From assembly GCF_030867095.1 (NCBI RefSeq), contig NC_081824.1, positions 136,925,433-136,989,432 of the forward strand: a stretch of DNA of 64,000 bases, read 5' to 3'. Below are positions 33,683 through 45,877 of this stretch, one piece after another. The translations under genes and the position numbers were made by a program. The notes below the pieces were generated by a model that saw only the letters and a list, made by a program, of their open reading frames with translations, was not told where the DNA came from and did not search any database. Every line of letters starts with the position of its first letter. The stretch's first letter is position 1. This DNA comes from Alligator mississippiensis. Lineage: Eukaryota; Chordata; Crocodylia; Alligatoridae.

Positions 33683-34913
33683 CTAGTTACTCCTGGTAGT
33701 GCTCAGAGAGAACAGGGTCTCTCCCATTCCCTGCTGGTCTCCCTTGGTAAGTTTATAGATGGCCACCAGATCTCCTCTCAGCCTTCTCTTGTGGAGGCTG
33801 AACAGGTTCAGGTCCCATAGCCTCTCCTCGTAGGGCCTGCCCTGCTGACTCCTGATCATGTGAGTGGCCCTCCTCTGGACCCTCTCGATGCTGTCCACAT
33901 CCCTTCTGAAGCGCGGCGCCCAGAACTGGATGCAGTACTCCAACTGCGGCCTGACCAATGCCACACAGAGGGGGAGGATCACCTCCTTGGACCTGCTTGT
34001 GATGCATCTGTGGATGCATGTTAAGGTGCGGTTAGCCTTACTGATCGCTTCCTCACATTGGTGGCCCATGTTCATCTTGGAATCAATAGCAAATCCAAGA
34101 TCCTTCTCTGCCTCTGTGCTGATGAGAAGGGAGTTCCCCAGCCTGTAGGTATGCTGCTGGTTCTTCCTCCCTAGGTGCAGTATCCTGCACTTGTCAGTAT
34201 TGAAACCCATCCTATTCTCATCCGCCCACCCCTGTAACCTGTCCAGATCTAGTTGTAGCCTGTCCCTCCCTTCTAGCTTGCCCACTTCTCCCCACATCTT
34301 AGTGTCATCCACGAATTTGAACAAGGTGCTTTTCACCCCTTGTCCAAGTCGCTGATGAAGATGTTGAACAGTGCGGGCACAAGGACCGAGCCCTGGGGAA
34401 CCCCACTGCCCACATCCCTCCAGGTAAAAAATGACCCATCCACCACCACTCTCTGGGTGTGGCCCTCTAGCCAATTTGCGAACCATCTGACTGTGTAGGC
34501 ATCGATACCACAGTTGCCTAATTTTTTAATGAGAATGGAGTGTTGAAGGCCTTCCTAAAATCCAGAAAGGCTACGTCCAGCTGCGTCCAAGGATTTTGTG
34601 AGCTGGTTGTAGAAGGCCAGAGCACTGCAGTCTGCCCCTCCTCTGACCCAGTGCTGTTTGTTGAGGACGTGTTTTGCTCTTTGACGTAGAGCGCCACACC
34701 CCAACCTTTCCTCCCTGTTCTATCCTGCCTGTACAGCCTACAGCCCTTGATGTTTACCACCCAATCATGCGTTGAATCCCACCAGGTTTCAGTGAACCCC
34801 ACTATGTCTGGGTTTGTGTTAGCTAGCAGGATACCAAGTTCCTCCTGCTTGTTCCCCATACTAAGAGCATTAGTGTAGAGGCATTTAAGGATTCCTGAGG
34901 GTGTATGCACCAC
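33683..34913 (-). pseudogene. CR1 ORF2 remnant with endonuclease-RT deletion
   Basis: The start at 34913 gives the endonuclease N terminus (CLYTNALSMGNKQEELGILL then VGFTETWWDSTHDW). After about 65 residues it jumps near 34640 directly to the RT segment [10 protein letters not shown]. Most of the endonuclease and the RT fingers are therefore deleted. The next frame (33683-34486) has FVDDTKMWGEVG with both catalytic Asp, plus the thumb/C-terminal region (QLEYCIQFWAPRFRRDV). Confidence 0.88.
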
Positions 34914-35046
34914 CCCCCTAACCCCAGCACTATCCGGACCCCTGTCTCTTATCTGGGTACTTGTGCTTATTGCCTGTCTTGGCTGGGAAGTGTTGTCATG
35001 CCCCCCTATGGCCCCATCCCCTGGCGAAGCTAGTTTAAAGCATGGT

Positions 35047-35999
35047 CTATGAGATCAGCCAACCTGGAAGAAAAGACACGCTTGCCTTTAGGGGAGAGGT
35101 GAAGCCCACCCCACCCGAGCATGCCCCCGAGCAAAAAAGCGGGTCGTTGTCAAGGAACCTGAGGCCTGTCTGGTAGTACCAACTCTGAAGCCGCCCGTTG
35201 ACCACTCTGATGCAGGCCTCATGGCGCCATCTGCGTCTACTTACCGGGAGAATAGAGGAGAATACCACCTGTGCCCTTGTCTCCTTGAGCTTGGCTCCCA
35301 GGGCCTCGTAGTCCTTCATGATGTGGTCTGGACTGCTTCCCGCCGCATCATTTGTTCCTACATGGATTAGGACCATGGGGTACTGGTCCAAGGATCGAAT
35401 GAGGTCTGGGATCATGCCTGTAACACCCTGGATCTGAGCCCCAGGCAGGCAGCAGACCTCATGTGCCATGGGGTTGGGTCGGCAGATGGGACCCTCCATT
35501 CCCCTCAGGATGGAGTCTCAGGATGGAGATGAGGACTCGGCATTTCTTCCTTGTGGTGTTCTGTCCATGTTCAAACTGTGCCATGTGTAGAGTGGCACTG
35601 TCCCCCCCCTTGGAAGCAGCTTCCTCGACCTTCTTCTCTAAGGCTGCCAAGGCCTCGAATCTGTTCCCTAGTTGTACCTGGGAAGCTGTCACCATGCTAG
35701 CCCGAGCAGCCCTGGTTCTGGTGGTGACCTTCTTCCATTCCTCAGCTGTCTCTCTCCCGGGAGGTCTGTCTGCTGGAAGACTGGTCCTGCAGAGAATGGA
35801 AATACGTGTCGATTTCATCCTCCGCAGCCCTGATCCCCCTCAGCCTGCTCACTTCGGCCTGGAGCTCCCTAACCTGCTTCTCCAGGGCCTGAAGTTGGGC
35901 ACAAAAGGGACAGGCAAGGGAGCCTCCAGAACCCTCTCCCACCAGGCAGCCCCCACAGACAGGGGGGCAAGGAGCCGCTGGCACCAGCATGGGCTCCAT
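35047..35999 (-). pseudogene. CR1 ORF1 remnant (zinc-finger-like, coiled coil, esterase-like)
   Basis: The frame starting at 35999 has CPPVCGGC and CPFCAQLQALEKQV, a Cys-rich motif followed by a heptad-like helix (ELQAEVSRLRGIRAAEDEID). A frameshift near 35750-35820 leads to 35459-35818, and another to 35047-35499. The latter contains VLIHVGTNDAAGS and VVFSSILPVSRRRW, the signature of the SGNH/PC-esterase-like domain known in CR1 ORF1. Frames overlap but do not join, so the gene is broken. Confidence 0.8.
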
Positions 36000-36234
36000 T
36001 GCAGGGGGAGAGGAAGGTTAGAGGAGGGGGTGTGGCCTAGTCCCAACCTGCCATGTAGGGCTTGGGGTTTGGGATTTGGCAAGTGGGAAGGGGCCAGTAT
36101 TAATGGTCACTGCTTCCTGCTGCCGAATTTCCCGACCTGAGCAGAGCTCTGTGGGCCAGATACTATGGCTCCACAGGCTGTATTTGGCCCATGGGCTGGA
36201 GGGCAAGTGTCCCCAATCAAGACTATTAGAATGG

Positions 36235-36335
36235 AGAGAGGGTCATTAACACCTGTGGAATGAAGAGTTTAGCAGGAGTTGGGTAGATTATAATGAGCCA
36301 TGAAGTCAATTGACTCCATTCTTGGTGCCTGAACA
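36235..36335 (+). repeat. Unclassified dispersed repeat, copy B
   Basis: Matches copy A (22273-22374), with shared blocks TCATTAACACCTGT, AGCAGGA, GTAGATT, AGCCATGAAGT and TGACTC. Family unknown. Confidence 0.55.
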
Positions 36336-36339
36336 GAAA

Positions 36340-39300
36340 TGCTGCTGCCACTGCCAAGGAGTTTTAAGCTTTGGGCAAACCAGGAATCTAAAGGGGGTGC
36401 AACTACAGGCCCACCCTTGAATCTGCTCCATCTGTGTTCTTTCCTTCAGAGGGAGTTGGCTGATTCTCCACGCTCCTTCTCTACTTCTAATTGATGAATC
36501 CCCCCTGTGCCTCATCTCTTGCAGCTGTAAGATGTCTTTCCTGGGTTCCAACACAGAGCAAAACAGATGGCACCTAATTGACCATCTGTGCGCAAGACTA
36601 AATCAAACTCCCACAGGCAGGTGCAGGAGGGCTGGGGAACAACAAGACAGAATTAGTCAGCTGGAGATACAGTAGTTTCAGTACACCAGCATCGGTGCCA
36701 TTTGGTTCGTTCCCCACATTTAACTACGCTATAAAGGGAACGGTTTGTTGAATTGCAAACTGCTCTAAACAAAGTGATATCAACCACATGACAGCTAGGC
36801 CTAATGTGTTTGGTTTGATGACTGCTCAGAATCAAGTTTAACATCTACTGATGTATCTGCAATGGGTACTGGTTTGTTTTCAATAAAATGTAGAACCTTC
36901 TGTGATTTCTAAGTCACAAACTCAAAAGGCTTTGCAAACATTTTAAAGATATAAAACAATTTTTATGAGATGGAATTGGTCATCTCTGAAGTCCTTGACA
37001 ATTGTAATGAAAAATAAAACCAAGACTGAACTTTTGCCCCGGACAATTCAGATATTAGGCCAAATCTTGCACCTTTTATTCAGCCTTGTTTTTCAGCCAA
37101 AACTCTCGTGGCATTCCATGGTTTACCATTAGTGTTTGGGAACACAGACCTGTGTTCCTGCTTATATTAAAGGACTGAGTTTTAAAGAGAAAATCCCATT
37201 TTGTGGACACATAGCTCCTTGATTAGTAAGTTTAGGCAGTTGCACATCTCAATATACACACAGACACCTGAGATCAGTCCACCAGACAATGGTGTCTCTA
37301 CAAATGATGAATGAATGGAACAGCATATGATTCCAGCCAGTAAGCATAGGGGTCAGTATGATGTTATTTTTATTTTACCAGCCATATTGAAGTATTAAGT
37401 AGAAGTTCTTGTTATGTTCTTGGTTCATCCTTGTGGGAGAATTTTCTGTTACATTATTTCTATAAGTGAACTTTTTAGACATTTGATGACTGTTTTTAAA
37501 AGATTGGCATGGGGAAGCAAACCTTGTTGTGTTGGCAGCATCACCAGAATGATTTTAAGCAAATCCTAAACAGAATATGGTAACTGAAGTGATGAGATAG
37601 TTTTAACCACAAGGTGTCACTGTGATTCTTTTGTCTAATTTTAAGAACGATATTCCTAATTAAATTGGCAGGAGTTCTTAAATTGTAGCCTGTGGTACTT
37701 TGATGATCTCTGACACAGTTGCTCATGGCCTATAAAGAACTGTTTGGCCATATGGTGCTCACTCTTCCTTCTTATTTCCAGCTGCCAGATTTCATTAAAG
37801 ATGGTTCAATATACATCACTCTCTTAACATTTCTTTTCCTTGGAAGCACCTGCTTCAGTTGCCATAGGGATGTTACGTGGATGGAAATGAGGGACTAAGG
37901 TAGGTTCCTGGTATAGTATCTGTAGCTAGCGGTAGCACACTCAGTGAAAAATATTGAGATTGACTCTTATAATTTGTAAAAACCATCATTTTAAAAGAAG
38001 AGGGAAGATAAAGGAAGTAGAAGCTAAAGATATATTGTCATGGCCTAAGCTACATCTATCTGTGTGGGTAGGGGTATGAAATATTAAATATGGCAGGCAA
38101 GATCAAGCATGTGCTAGTACTTCTGAAGCTACTGCGCCAAATACAGCTCACTAATGAGGTGCGATTGTGTTTTCTGTCATGTTGCTATGCAATCTTCCTC
38201 TGCTTCATAACGGTGCTGACCAGACTGGCAGTCTGCAGTCACGAGAGCTTCACAGCTGAAACAGCAAAGAGTATTGTACAGTACATCTGAAATGCACTGG
38301 CAAAGAAAAGGCCTTCTTTGTAGGGGGCAGAGAAAGTGGGAAGGTTTCTTAATGATTTATTTGGGAGCAGAACTGATGTGGGAATTGAGGAGTGCATGAT
38401 GAATGACTGGGATATAGAAGAAGCAGATGTGGCCCTGGGGGGAAAAATTAATGTAGGTGCCAGAGTGCATCATTAATTGATGGGATGATTGGGCAAAAAA
38501 TTAATTAATGAGGGGGAAAATTTAGGGAGGAGCTGGAAACTGCCCTATCAAGCAGCCAGTGAGAACTCCCTCTGCAGGAGCCAGAACAACTTATCCTCTC
38601 ATTTTGGGAGAGGTAGTAACAATGCAACTTCCAGGTTCCCAAAAGGAGGTGGCTGTCAGACGTGTAGTGATGCAGCCAGGCATCCAGGGCAGCTGCCACA
38701 TGCTGGGACAGTGCTGACTTTGCTGTCATACTGGTAGTGTGGTTGCATGGCCAGAGGCAACCATTCATTCCTCCCCCTCCCCGGGGGCAACTGTTCCTAG
38801 CAGCTGCGGAGAGCTCTGAAGTCAAAAGGCGACCAGAACCAGACTTATCTTTTATTTAAAAAAAATATTTTCATGATTTTGGGGATCTGCAAAAATGTTA
38901 AGTTAGACCTCAAGGTCTCTGCACTTGCAGTTAACTTGATTTTTTCAATAGGTGACAGTAGGTGCACAATAGGTGTTGTGTTTGGAGGAATAACTCTCTT
39001 TCTCATATTTTTTCTAAAAAAATAATACATGTGAGGGCTAGAAAATTTCATGTCATTATAAGACCAGTTGCAGCAGGGGGAAAATGCATTATTTATGATA
39101 TGGTAGTGGTGGAGTGATGTAGCTGTGATGGTCAAAGAAATGTGTGAGAGGCAAGGATTTCTGTGGGTAATCTCTTTTTTGGGCCAGCTAAATTGTTGTG
39201 CTCTGCAATGGGACTGAAGCCCCATGAGTTGTCATGATGCTTCCTGTTAGTTTTGCAGCTCCTGCCCTGCTGGGTCTTCCCTGGGTACCCTCTCTCTTCT

Positions 39301-39540
39301 CTTTCCTGCTATGCCTTTGCTGGAATAATTGGATTACAAAAAAGAAAGCTGCCCCAGGGCAGTGAGGACAAAGTGAGCCCATTTTCCTCTGCTTCCAGTG
39401 GGTCCCTCTCAGACTTTCCCAGTCCTGCAGACTATTTTTAAATAGTGGAAAAGAGCAAAATTCCAGGGGTAGCCAAAAAGCAAATTGCAGAAGAAAGAAT
39501 AGCATGATTAGTGGAACATCAAGAATTTTCAAAAGGGAAG
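36340..39540. other. No gene seen
   Basis: AT-rich DNA. Small open frames (for example 38090-38290 and 39188-39577) show no recognised domain. The C/T-rich stretch at 39250-39300 produces shadow frames only. Confidence 0.4.
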
Positions 39541-39546
39541 AGTTTT

Positions 39547-39609
39547 TATCACCTGTGGTTTGAAGAACAATTAGCAAGAGTCTAGTAGATAAGAATATGC
39601 CATGAAGTC
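39547..39609 (+). repeat. Unclassified dispersed repeat, copy C (truncated)
   Basis: Shares ATCACCTGTGG, TGAAGAACAATTAGCA and GCCATGAAGT with copies A and B. It ends where the CR1 at about 39608 begins. Confidence 0.5.
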
Positions 39610-41272
39610 TGATGTGCTCAATGCCTTTTTTGCCTCCCTCTTCACAGGCAAGAGCACCTCCCAGACTACTGCACTGGGCAGCACAGTTTGGAGAGGAGGT
39701 GAACAGCCTTCAGTGGTGAAAGAACAGGTTAGGGATGACTTAGAAAAGCTGGATGTGTACAAATCCAGTGGGCCAGATGAGATGCATCCATGGGGGCTGA
39801 AGGAGTTGGCTGATGTGATTGCAGAGCTATTGGCCATTATCTTTGAAAACTCATGGGGATCAGGAGAGGTCCCAGATGATTTGAAAAGGACATAGTGCCC
39901 ATGTTTAAGAAGGGGGGGAAGGAGGGTAGAGGGAACTACAGACCAGTCAGCTTCACCTTAGTCCCTGGACAAATCATGGAGCAGATCCTCAAGGAATCCG
40001 TTTGTAAGCACTTGGAGGAGAAAAGGGTGATTAGGAACAGTCAGCATGGATTCCCCAAGGGCAAGTCATGCCTGACCAACCTGACTGTCTTCTATGACAA
40101 GGTGACTGGCTCTGTGGATGTGGGAGATTGGTGGATATGTTGTACCTTGAATTTATCAAGGCTTTTGATATAATTTCCCACAACATTCTCGCAGGGAAGC
40201 TAAGGAAGTATGAGCTGGAAGAATGGAGTGTAAGATGCATAGAAAATTGGTTGAAGCATAGGGCTCGGAGAGTAGTAATCAATGGCTCAATGTCTAGTTG
40301 GCAGCCAGTATCAAGTGGAGCCCCCAGGGGTCAGTCCTGGGGCCGGTTTTGTTCAAGGTCTTCATCAATGACCTGAAGATGGCATAGAATGTACCCTCAG
40401 CAAGTTTTCAGATGACACCAAGCTTGGGGGAGTAGTAGATACACTGGAGGGTAAAGCTAGTATTCAGAGGAACCTAGACAAATTGTAGGATTGAGCCAAA
40501 AGAAATTTCATGAGGTTAAACTGCAAAGTCCTGTACTTAGGACAATCCCATGTACCAGTACAGGCTGGGGGCTGACTGGCTGGGCAGCAGTTCTGCAGAA
40601 AAGGACCTGGGGGTTACAGTGGACAATTAGCTGAATATGAGCCAAGTGGGCCCTTGCTGCGGAGAAGGCAAACGGCATGCTGCGCTGCATTAGTATGAGT
40701 ATTGCCAGCAGATTGAGTGAAGTGATTATTCCCCTCTATTCAGCACTGGTGAGGCCACATCTGGAGTACTGTGTTCAGTCTTGGGCCCCCCACTACAAAA
40801 ACGTTGTGGACAAATTGGATAGAGTCCAGCAGAGGGCAACAAAAGTGAAGGGGTCGGGGGATATGACTTATATGAGGAAAGACTGGGGGAACTGGGCTTA
40901 TTTAGTCAAGAGAAGAGGAGACTGAGGAGACTTAATATCAGACCTCAACTACCTGAAGTGGGGTTCGAAAGAGGATGGAGCTAAGCTATTCTTGGTGGTG
41001 GCAGATGACAGAACAAGGAGCAACGGTCTCAAGTTGCAACAAGGGGAGTTTAGGTTAGATATTAGGAAGACTTTTCTCACTAGGAGAGTAGTAAAACACT
41101 GGAACAGGTTACCCAGAGAGGAAGCTCCATCCTTGGGGGTTTTCAAAACCCAGCTAGACAAAGCTTTGGCTAGGATGATCTAGTTGGGGATGGTCCTGCT
41201 TTGAGCAGGTGGTTGGACTAAATGACCTCCTGAGGTCCCTTCCAACCCTTACTTTGTATGCTTCTATAAGTC
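39608..41272 (+). mobile_element. CR1 LINE, 5'-truncated, degraded
   Basis: Begins inside ORF2 (DVLNAFFASLFTGKSTSQ, then VREDL-like VRDDLEKLDVYKSSGPDEMH). It continues through frameshifted RT pieces ([32 protein letters not shown]) and [20 protein letters not shown]. The 3' end is AAATGACCTCCTGAGGTCCC and a decayed CTTTGTATGCTTCTATAAG tail. The RT core reads SDD where ADD is usual. Confidence 0.88.
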
Positions 41273-41451
41273 AATATCAGTACTGGGGATCAATGAAAGC
41301 CACTTCCACACAGTGATCCCTGGTAATGTCTCTGACAGCCAAGAGCTCCCAAATCAACAAAAATGCCAAAGCGCACAAAGATAAAGGTACAGACATCATT
41401 TTTCCCATACAAAAGAATATCCGTATTCAGTCCTTGGTTCTTAGTATCCAA

Positions 41452-42513
41452 TAGGGCTGTGCAAAACAGCACTGTTTTGCTTTGAGTTGTGTTTTGATGT
41501 TTTGCCGGAACAGCATTTTGTTTTGAGTTTAGTTTCATTTCAACAGCCCTGTTCCATTTCATTTCATCAAAACAGTTTTGAAGTTTCGACTCTGTTTCGA
41601 CATTTCACCCAGGCTGATCACAGGCAGATCGGGGCCGGCATCCTGGGGAGGAGGCTGGCAGAGCCCCACAGCCCTCCCAGAGGTGTGGGCTGGAGGCTGC
41701 TGCTGCCACCTCCCTGGGAGCTGTGCCAGTGGAGGGAGGCAAAGCACAGCCCGGGGGCTGTGCCACACCCACCTGCACCAGGCTTCAAGCCGCTGGGAAC
41801 CCAGCCTGGTGCAAGTGGGTGGGGTACAGCCCGGGTGCTGCGCCACACCTGCCTACACCAGGCTTGAAGCTGCTGAGAACCTGGTGCTTGAAGCTGCTGG
41901 AAAGCTGCTGAAGCCTTGTGAAGTTGGGCGGGGCGCAGCCCCAGGACTGCGCTGCACCCACCTCCACCAGACTGAGTTCCCACCAGCTTGCAGCCTGGTG
42001 GAGGGAGGAGGGAAGGAGCCCCAGGGCTGTGCTCCACCTTTCTCCACTGGGCTCAGCACCAAGCAGCTCCCAGCCCCGTGGAACTCAGCCCAGTGGCAGG
42101 AGGCGGAGCGCAGCCCCAGCTCTGCCTGCCTCCCGCCACTGGGCTGAGCTTTATGGGGCTGGTGGAGCCGATCGATGCGCAGCCTGGCATCAGGACAATC
42201 GACTCTGCCAGCCTAAGGGTGTGCAGCCCAGTGGTGGGCCGTGGGGAGAGCCAGGGCCACTCTCCCTGCTGGACTGAGCCACATAGGGCTGCACAGAGCT
42301 GCTGGGAGCGCAGCCCTGGCTCCCCCCTGCCTCCCACCACCTGGCTGGGCTGCTGCTTAGAAACTCAAAACGTTTTAAAACTTTTGAAATGTTTCGACCG
42401 GCCTTGTTTTGTTTCGAGGCTGTTTCAAAGCCCTCTGTTTCATTTACATTTCACTGTTTCAAACTTGAAACAGTGTTGAAATGAAACAGCCGGTGAAATT
42501 TCGCACAGCCCTA
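41452..42513. mobile_element. hAT-type nonautonomous element with GC-rich internal repeats
   Basis: The ends are TAGGGCTGTGCAAAAC and, reversed, TAGGGCTGTGCGAAAT. The flanks GTATCCAA (41444-41451) and GTATCCAG (42514-42521) match at 7 of 8. Sub-terminal regions are rich in GTTTCGA/GTTTTG words. The middle (41640-42350) is GC-rich with irregular repeats containing GCACCCACCTGCACCAGGCT-like units. Long open frames inside are composition artefacts; no transposase was found. Confidence 0.85.
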
Positions 42514-42631
42514 GTATCCAGCCAGTTTATGAATTTTTGTTCCCAGGCTCACCTTTTCAAGGTGTTTCCTTGAGCACAAGGACAGTGAGGTTAGAAAATA
42601 AATGGTGGTTCTGTAGAAAATATTCATACAT

Positions 42632-43655
42632 TTCATAGACATTAGGGCTGGAAAGAACCTCATGAGATCATCGGGCCCAACCCCTGCCCTAAGGGCAGAA
42701 AGTCAGCTGGGGTCAGATGACCCCAGCAGGATAAGCATCTAGGTGTTTCTTAAAGGTATCCAAAGTAGGTGCTTGCACCCCTTTTGTGGGGAGTCTATTC
42801 CAGACTCTGGAGACATGGACGGTAAGGAAGTTTTTCCTTATGTCTAAACTAAAATGGTCTTCCAGTAGTTTGTGGCTGTTAGACCTTGTCATCCCTTGGG
42901 GTGCCCTGGTGAACAGACGTTCTCCCAGTTCCTGATGCACACCCATTGTGTACTTACTTAGGGTCCCACCAAGTCACCCCTGAGCCTTCTCTTCCCCAGG
43001 CTGAAAAGTCCCATGCCTCTCAACCTCTCCTCATAAGGCCCTCTCTCTTGACCTCTAATCATGTGCGTGGCTCTCCTCTGGACTCCCTCAAGCTTCTCCA
43101 CATCCTTTCTAAAGTGCGGAGCCCAGAACTGGATGCAGTGCTGCAGCTGCGGCCTCACCAAGGTTGAGTAAAGTGGGAGGATGACTTCTTGGGTGTCACT
43201 TGAGATGCATCAGTAGATGCAAGCCAGCAAGCTTTATTTGCTTTGCCAGCTTCAGCATCACATTGGTAGCTCATGTTCATCTTGTGATCAACCATGACCC
43301 CCAAGTCTCTTTCAGTCATGGTGCTAGTGAGTGTAGCACTGCCAAGCCTATAAGTATGATGTAGGTTCTTTCTCCCCAGGTAGAGCACCTTGCATTTCTC
43401 TGTATTGAATGACATCAGGTTTTGATCCGCCCACCTCGCAAGCCTGTCCAAGTTAGCCTGAATCACCAGCCTATCCTCTAGTGTGCTCACACTTCTCCAT
43501 AATTTGGTGTTATCTGCGAACCTAGCCAGTCCGCTTCTGACGCCTGAATCCACCCAATATATTAAAGAGTATTGGTCCGAGTACTGAACCCTAGGGAACA
43601 CCACTTGTCACCATGTTCCATGTTGACACGGTTCCATCGACTATCACTCTCACTC
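42632..43655 (-). mobile_element. CR1 LINE fragment (3' third)
   Basis: Minus-strand pieces are SGVRSGLARFADNTKLWRSV (Asp-Asn again at the catalytic pair), [36 protein letters not shown] and ERLFTRAPQGMTRSNSHKLL. The 3' end (plus CATTTCATAGACATTAGGGC) lies at 42632. Frameshifts separate the pieces. Confidence 0.88.
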
Positions 43656-43659
43656 TTGT

Positions 43660-45680
43660 CCTACACATGTACTGCAAAAGCATGAAACAGGGAGCCAGAG
43701 GGCTCCTGCGATTTTAAAAGCAAAAAGTAGCTGGATGAGGGAGGAGCTGGCAGCTAGGAAGCAAGCTAGCTACTAATGAGCTGGCTGCCAGTAAACAGAC
43801 AGACTGCTAGTCACAGATAGAGGCTGACCCACTCAGGGAGTGGAGGCAAAGCAGCAAACTGCATCAAGGCAGATAGCCCAGAAGCAAAGGGCTCCAGACA
43901 GATGAGCTAAGCCCTGGTAGGAAAAGCCAGCAGGTCATCAAGGGATCCTGGTTTTCCAAGTCATCACCAGGGATCCTGGTTTTCTCTGTTTTAAATCCCA
44001 AATTCTCTGATAAAAATCACAAATTCTCTGATTAAAAACCCAAAATCTTCATTTTTCCAGGATTAAAATGAAATGCCACTATATATATGTATTGATATAT
44101 TTACAATTTTAAAGCAATTTGGAAGCCTACCAGTACCTCAATCATTAAAATAAAATAAATTCTAAATACCTATAAATGTTGGTATTTGATTTTGGGTTTT
44201 TTATCATAGAGAAACAGAGTTCCCCCTGTCCCCTTCACTCACCAGGATGTAGGTCCAGCTGCGGCTTCGCCCCCCACTGCTTTGTGGCACTGAGCAGCCC
44301 TGATATGCTAGTGCCCTGCCCCTGCCATTGCCCCTCACTCCCAAGCCACAGCCACCCAACCACAACAGTGGCCCTCACTCCTGACCCACAGCCCCCTGGG
44401 CCCTGCTAGTGCTCCTCACTCCACACCCACAGCCCCTCCAGCCCTGCTGGTGTCCCTCAGTCCCCACCCACAGGCTGCCGCCCCCCCAGCATTGCTGGTG
44501 AACCTCACTTGTAACCTGCAGCCCCCTGCCCCCTTAGCCCTGCCGGAGGGGGCCCCCAGTTGCCAGGGCTATGGGACCAGAACCAGGGCTCACAGCCCCC
44601 TGCCCCCACCCCAATAGCACCCAAGGCCTGGCTGCCTTTCAGACATTTTTTAATCATTGCTTTGGCTGAATCTTGCTCAGATCTGAAGAATACACTGCAT
44701 TCAGAAGCATGTCTCAGTCTATCCCAAACATGCAGTTGGTCCACTTAAAGGTATCACCCTCAGAAATGCTGCTTGCATTGTTCATGATAAATCCACCAAA
44801 ACTGACAAGACTGATTTTTCCATAACAATACCAGCTACTTCACACCTTGGAGGATTTGTCTGGAGCTGACAGAAAACCAACAGCAGCTAATATTGGCTAA
44901 GAAGCTAAGACCGGGACCTGGCAAGGGCAGCTGAAAATGATTCACTAGCAGCAAGTGAAAGTAGGTCTCTTAGGATGGAAACAGACATTGTGTTGTGCCA
45001 CCATAAAGATGCACCAAGGCCAAGCAAACAGATGTCCATATCCTTTGTGGCCAATACATAGGTGGTATCAATTTATGCTGCTTTATTGCAGTGGCTATTT
45101 GTTACCTTTATGGCAGAAGAGAGTGGTCTGCCCGGAGCTGCTTGCACTCTCCAGCTGCCCCAAGTTGGTGCTCCCAGGGTTAAGGGGCCCATTCCTAAGT
45201 GTCCTGTACAGGATCAAGCCCTTCAAGCCCTGGAAGAACCAAGCCCTTCAAGCCCAGGGAAGCCCTGGAAGAACCTGGAAAGAAGAGGCTTTCCCTCTTA
45301 CACAGAAATTGTGCTTTTACAGGGCAATTTCTGGGGTGCTTGTCTGTAAATAGGGAACTTGGCTATCCCTGCTTACAGACACACCTTGAAGATTCTTTGG
45401 GATGTATCTCTGTAAGAAGGGAAACATCAGGGAATCTGTGGGACGCGTCTCTGTAGGCAGGAAGACATTGCCCACTGTCATTCAGGATTGGGCCCCTGCT
45501 TGATGTGAGACAATGGGCAACACACGTTTCACTCAGTGAAGCAGACAACTGTGGTGGACTATATTCCACCACAGCTGATCTGCTTCATTTGGTGATATCT
45601 GTTTATACCCTTAGGGAGCGCTCAGCAGATTTAAAAGTTGCCTGGATCCAGCAGACAGCCAGAATATGTGCTTTCATAGA
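43660..45680. repeat. No gene seen; tandem and inverted repeats
   Basis: About 44015-44040 and 44186-44212 form imperfect inverted repeats (AAAAACCCAAAATC against GATTTTGGGTTTTTT), suggesting a decayed DNA element. From 44290 to 44560 a C-rich tandem array with a period near 50 bp repeats GCCCTGCTRGTGYYCCTCA and CCACAGCCCC. At 45390-45470 two copies of a GTCTCTGTA...GGAA(A/G)ACAT unit lie head to tail. No coding exon was recognised. Confidence 0.4.
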
Positions 45681-45682
45681 TT

Positions 45683-45770
45683 TAATAGATTTCATAGACA
45701 TTAGGGTTGGAAGGGACCTCAGAAGATCATTGAGTCCAGCCCCCTGCCCAAGGGGCAGGAAGCAGCTTTT
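45683..45770 (-). mobile_element. CR1 3'-end fragment
   Basis: Plus-strand ATTTCATAGACATTAGGGTT then GGAAGGGACCTCAGAAGATC is the reverse complement of a CR1 3' terminus. About 90 bp remain. Confidence 0.75.
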
Positions 45771-45877
45771 CTGGACTTCAGATTTGTTGCAGGTGAACTT
45801 GATTTGTTGTGAATTAAAAATGTCTTGTATCTGTAAGGCAAACACTTTGTTGTAAATCATCTGGCATTTTAAATATG

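Larger units (their letters stand above)
33425..36130 (-). mobile_element. Near full-length CR1 LINE with internal deletion
   Basis: The 3' end at 33425 has the tail CTATGAAACTATGAAAC (minus), a subfamily mark also seen at 54736. ORF2 remains lie at 33683-34913 and ORF1 remains at 35047-35999, with a short GC-rich 5' leader beyond. It is the only copy in the window that keeps ORF1. Broken by frameshifts and a deletion between endonuclease and RT. Confidence 0.9.
33083..36205. repeat. GC-rich hAT-like sequence split by a CR1 insertion
   Basis: The left part, 33083-33420 (ATGTTCAAACGTTTTGGCTT), and the right part, about 36135-36205 (TTTGGCCCATGGGCTGGAGG then GTGTCCCCA), look like the two ends of a TTCAAAC-type hAT element. 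The CR1 at 33425-36130 lies between them. No clear 8-bp duplication was found, so this pairing is tentative. Confidence 0.4.

Noticed and set aside
35463..36140. 225-codon plus frame
   Set aside because: It is antisense to CR1 ORF1, whose minus frames carry recognisable domains.
41487..42479. Multiple 100-190-codon frames on both strands
   Set aside because: They lie inside the GC-rich interior of a hAT element with clear ends and target duplication; no transposase motif.
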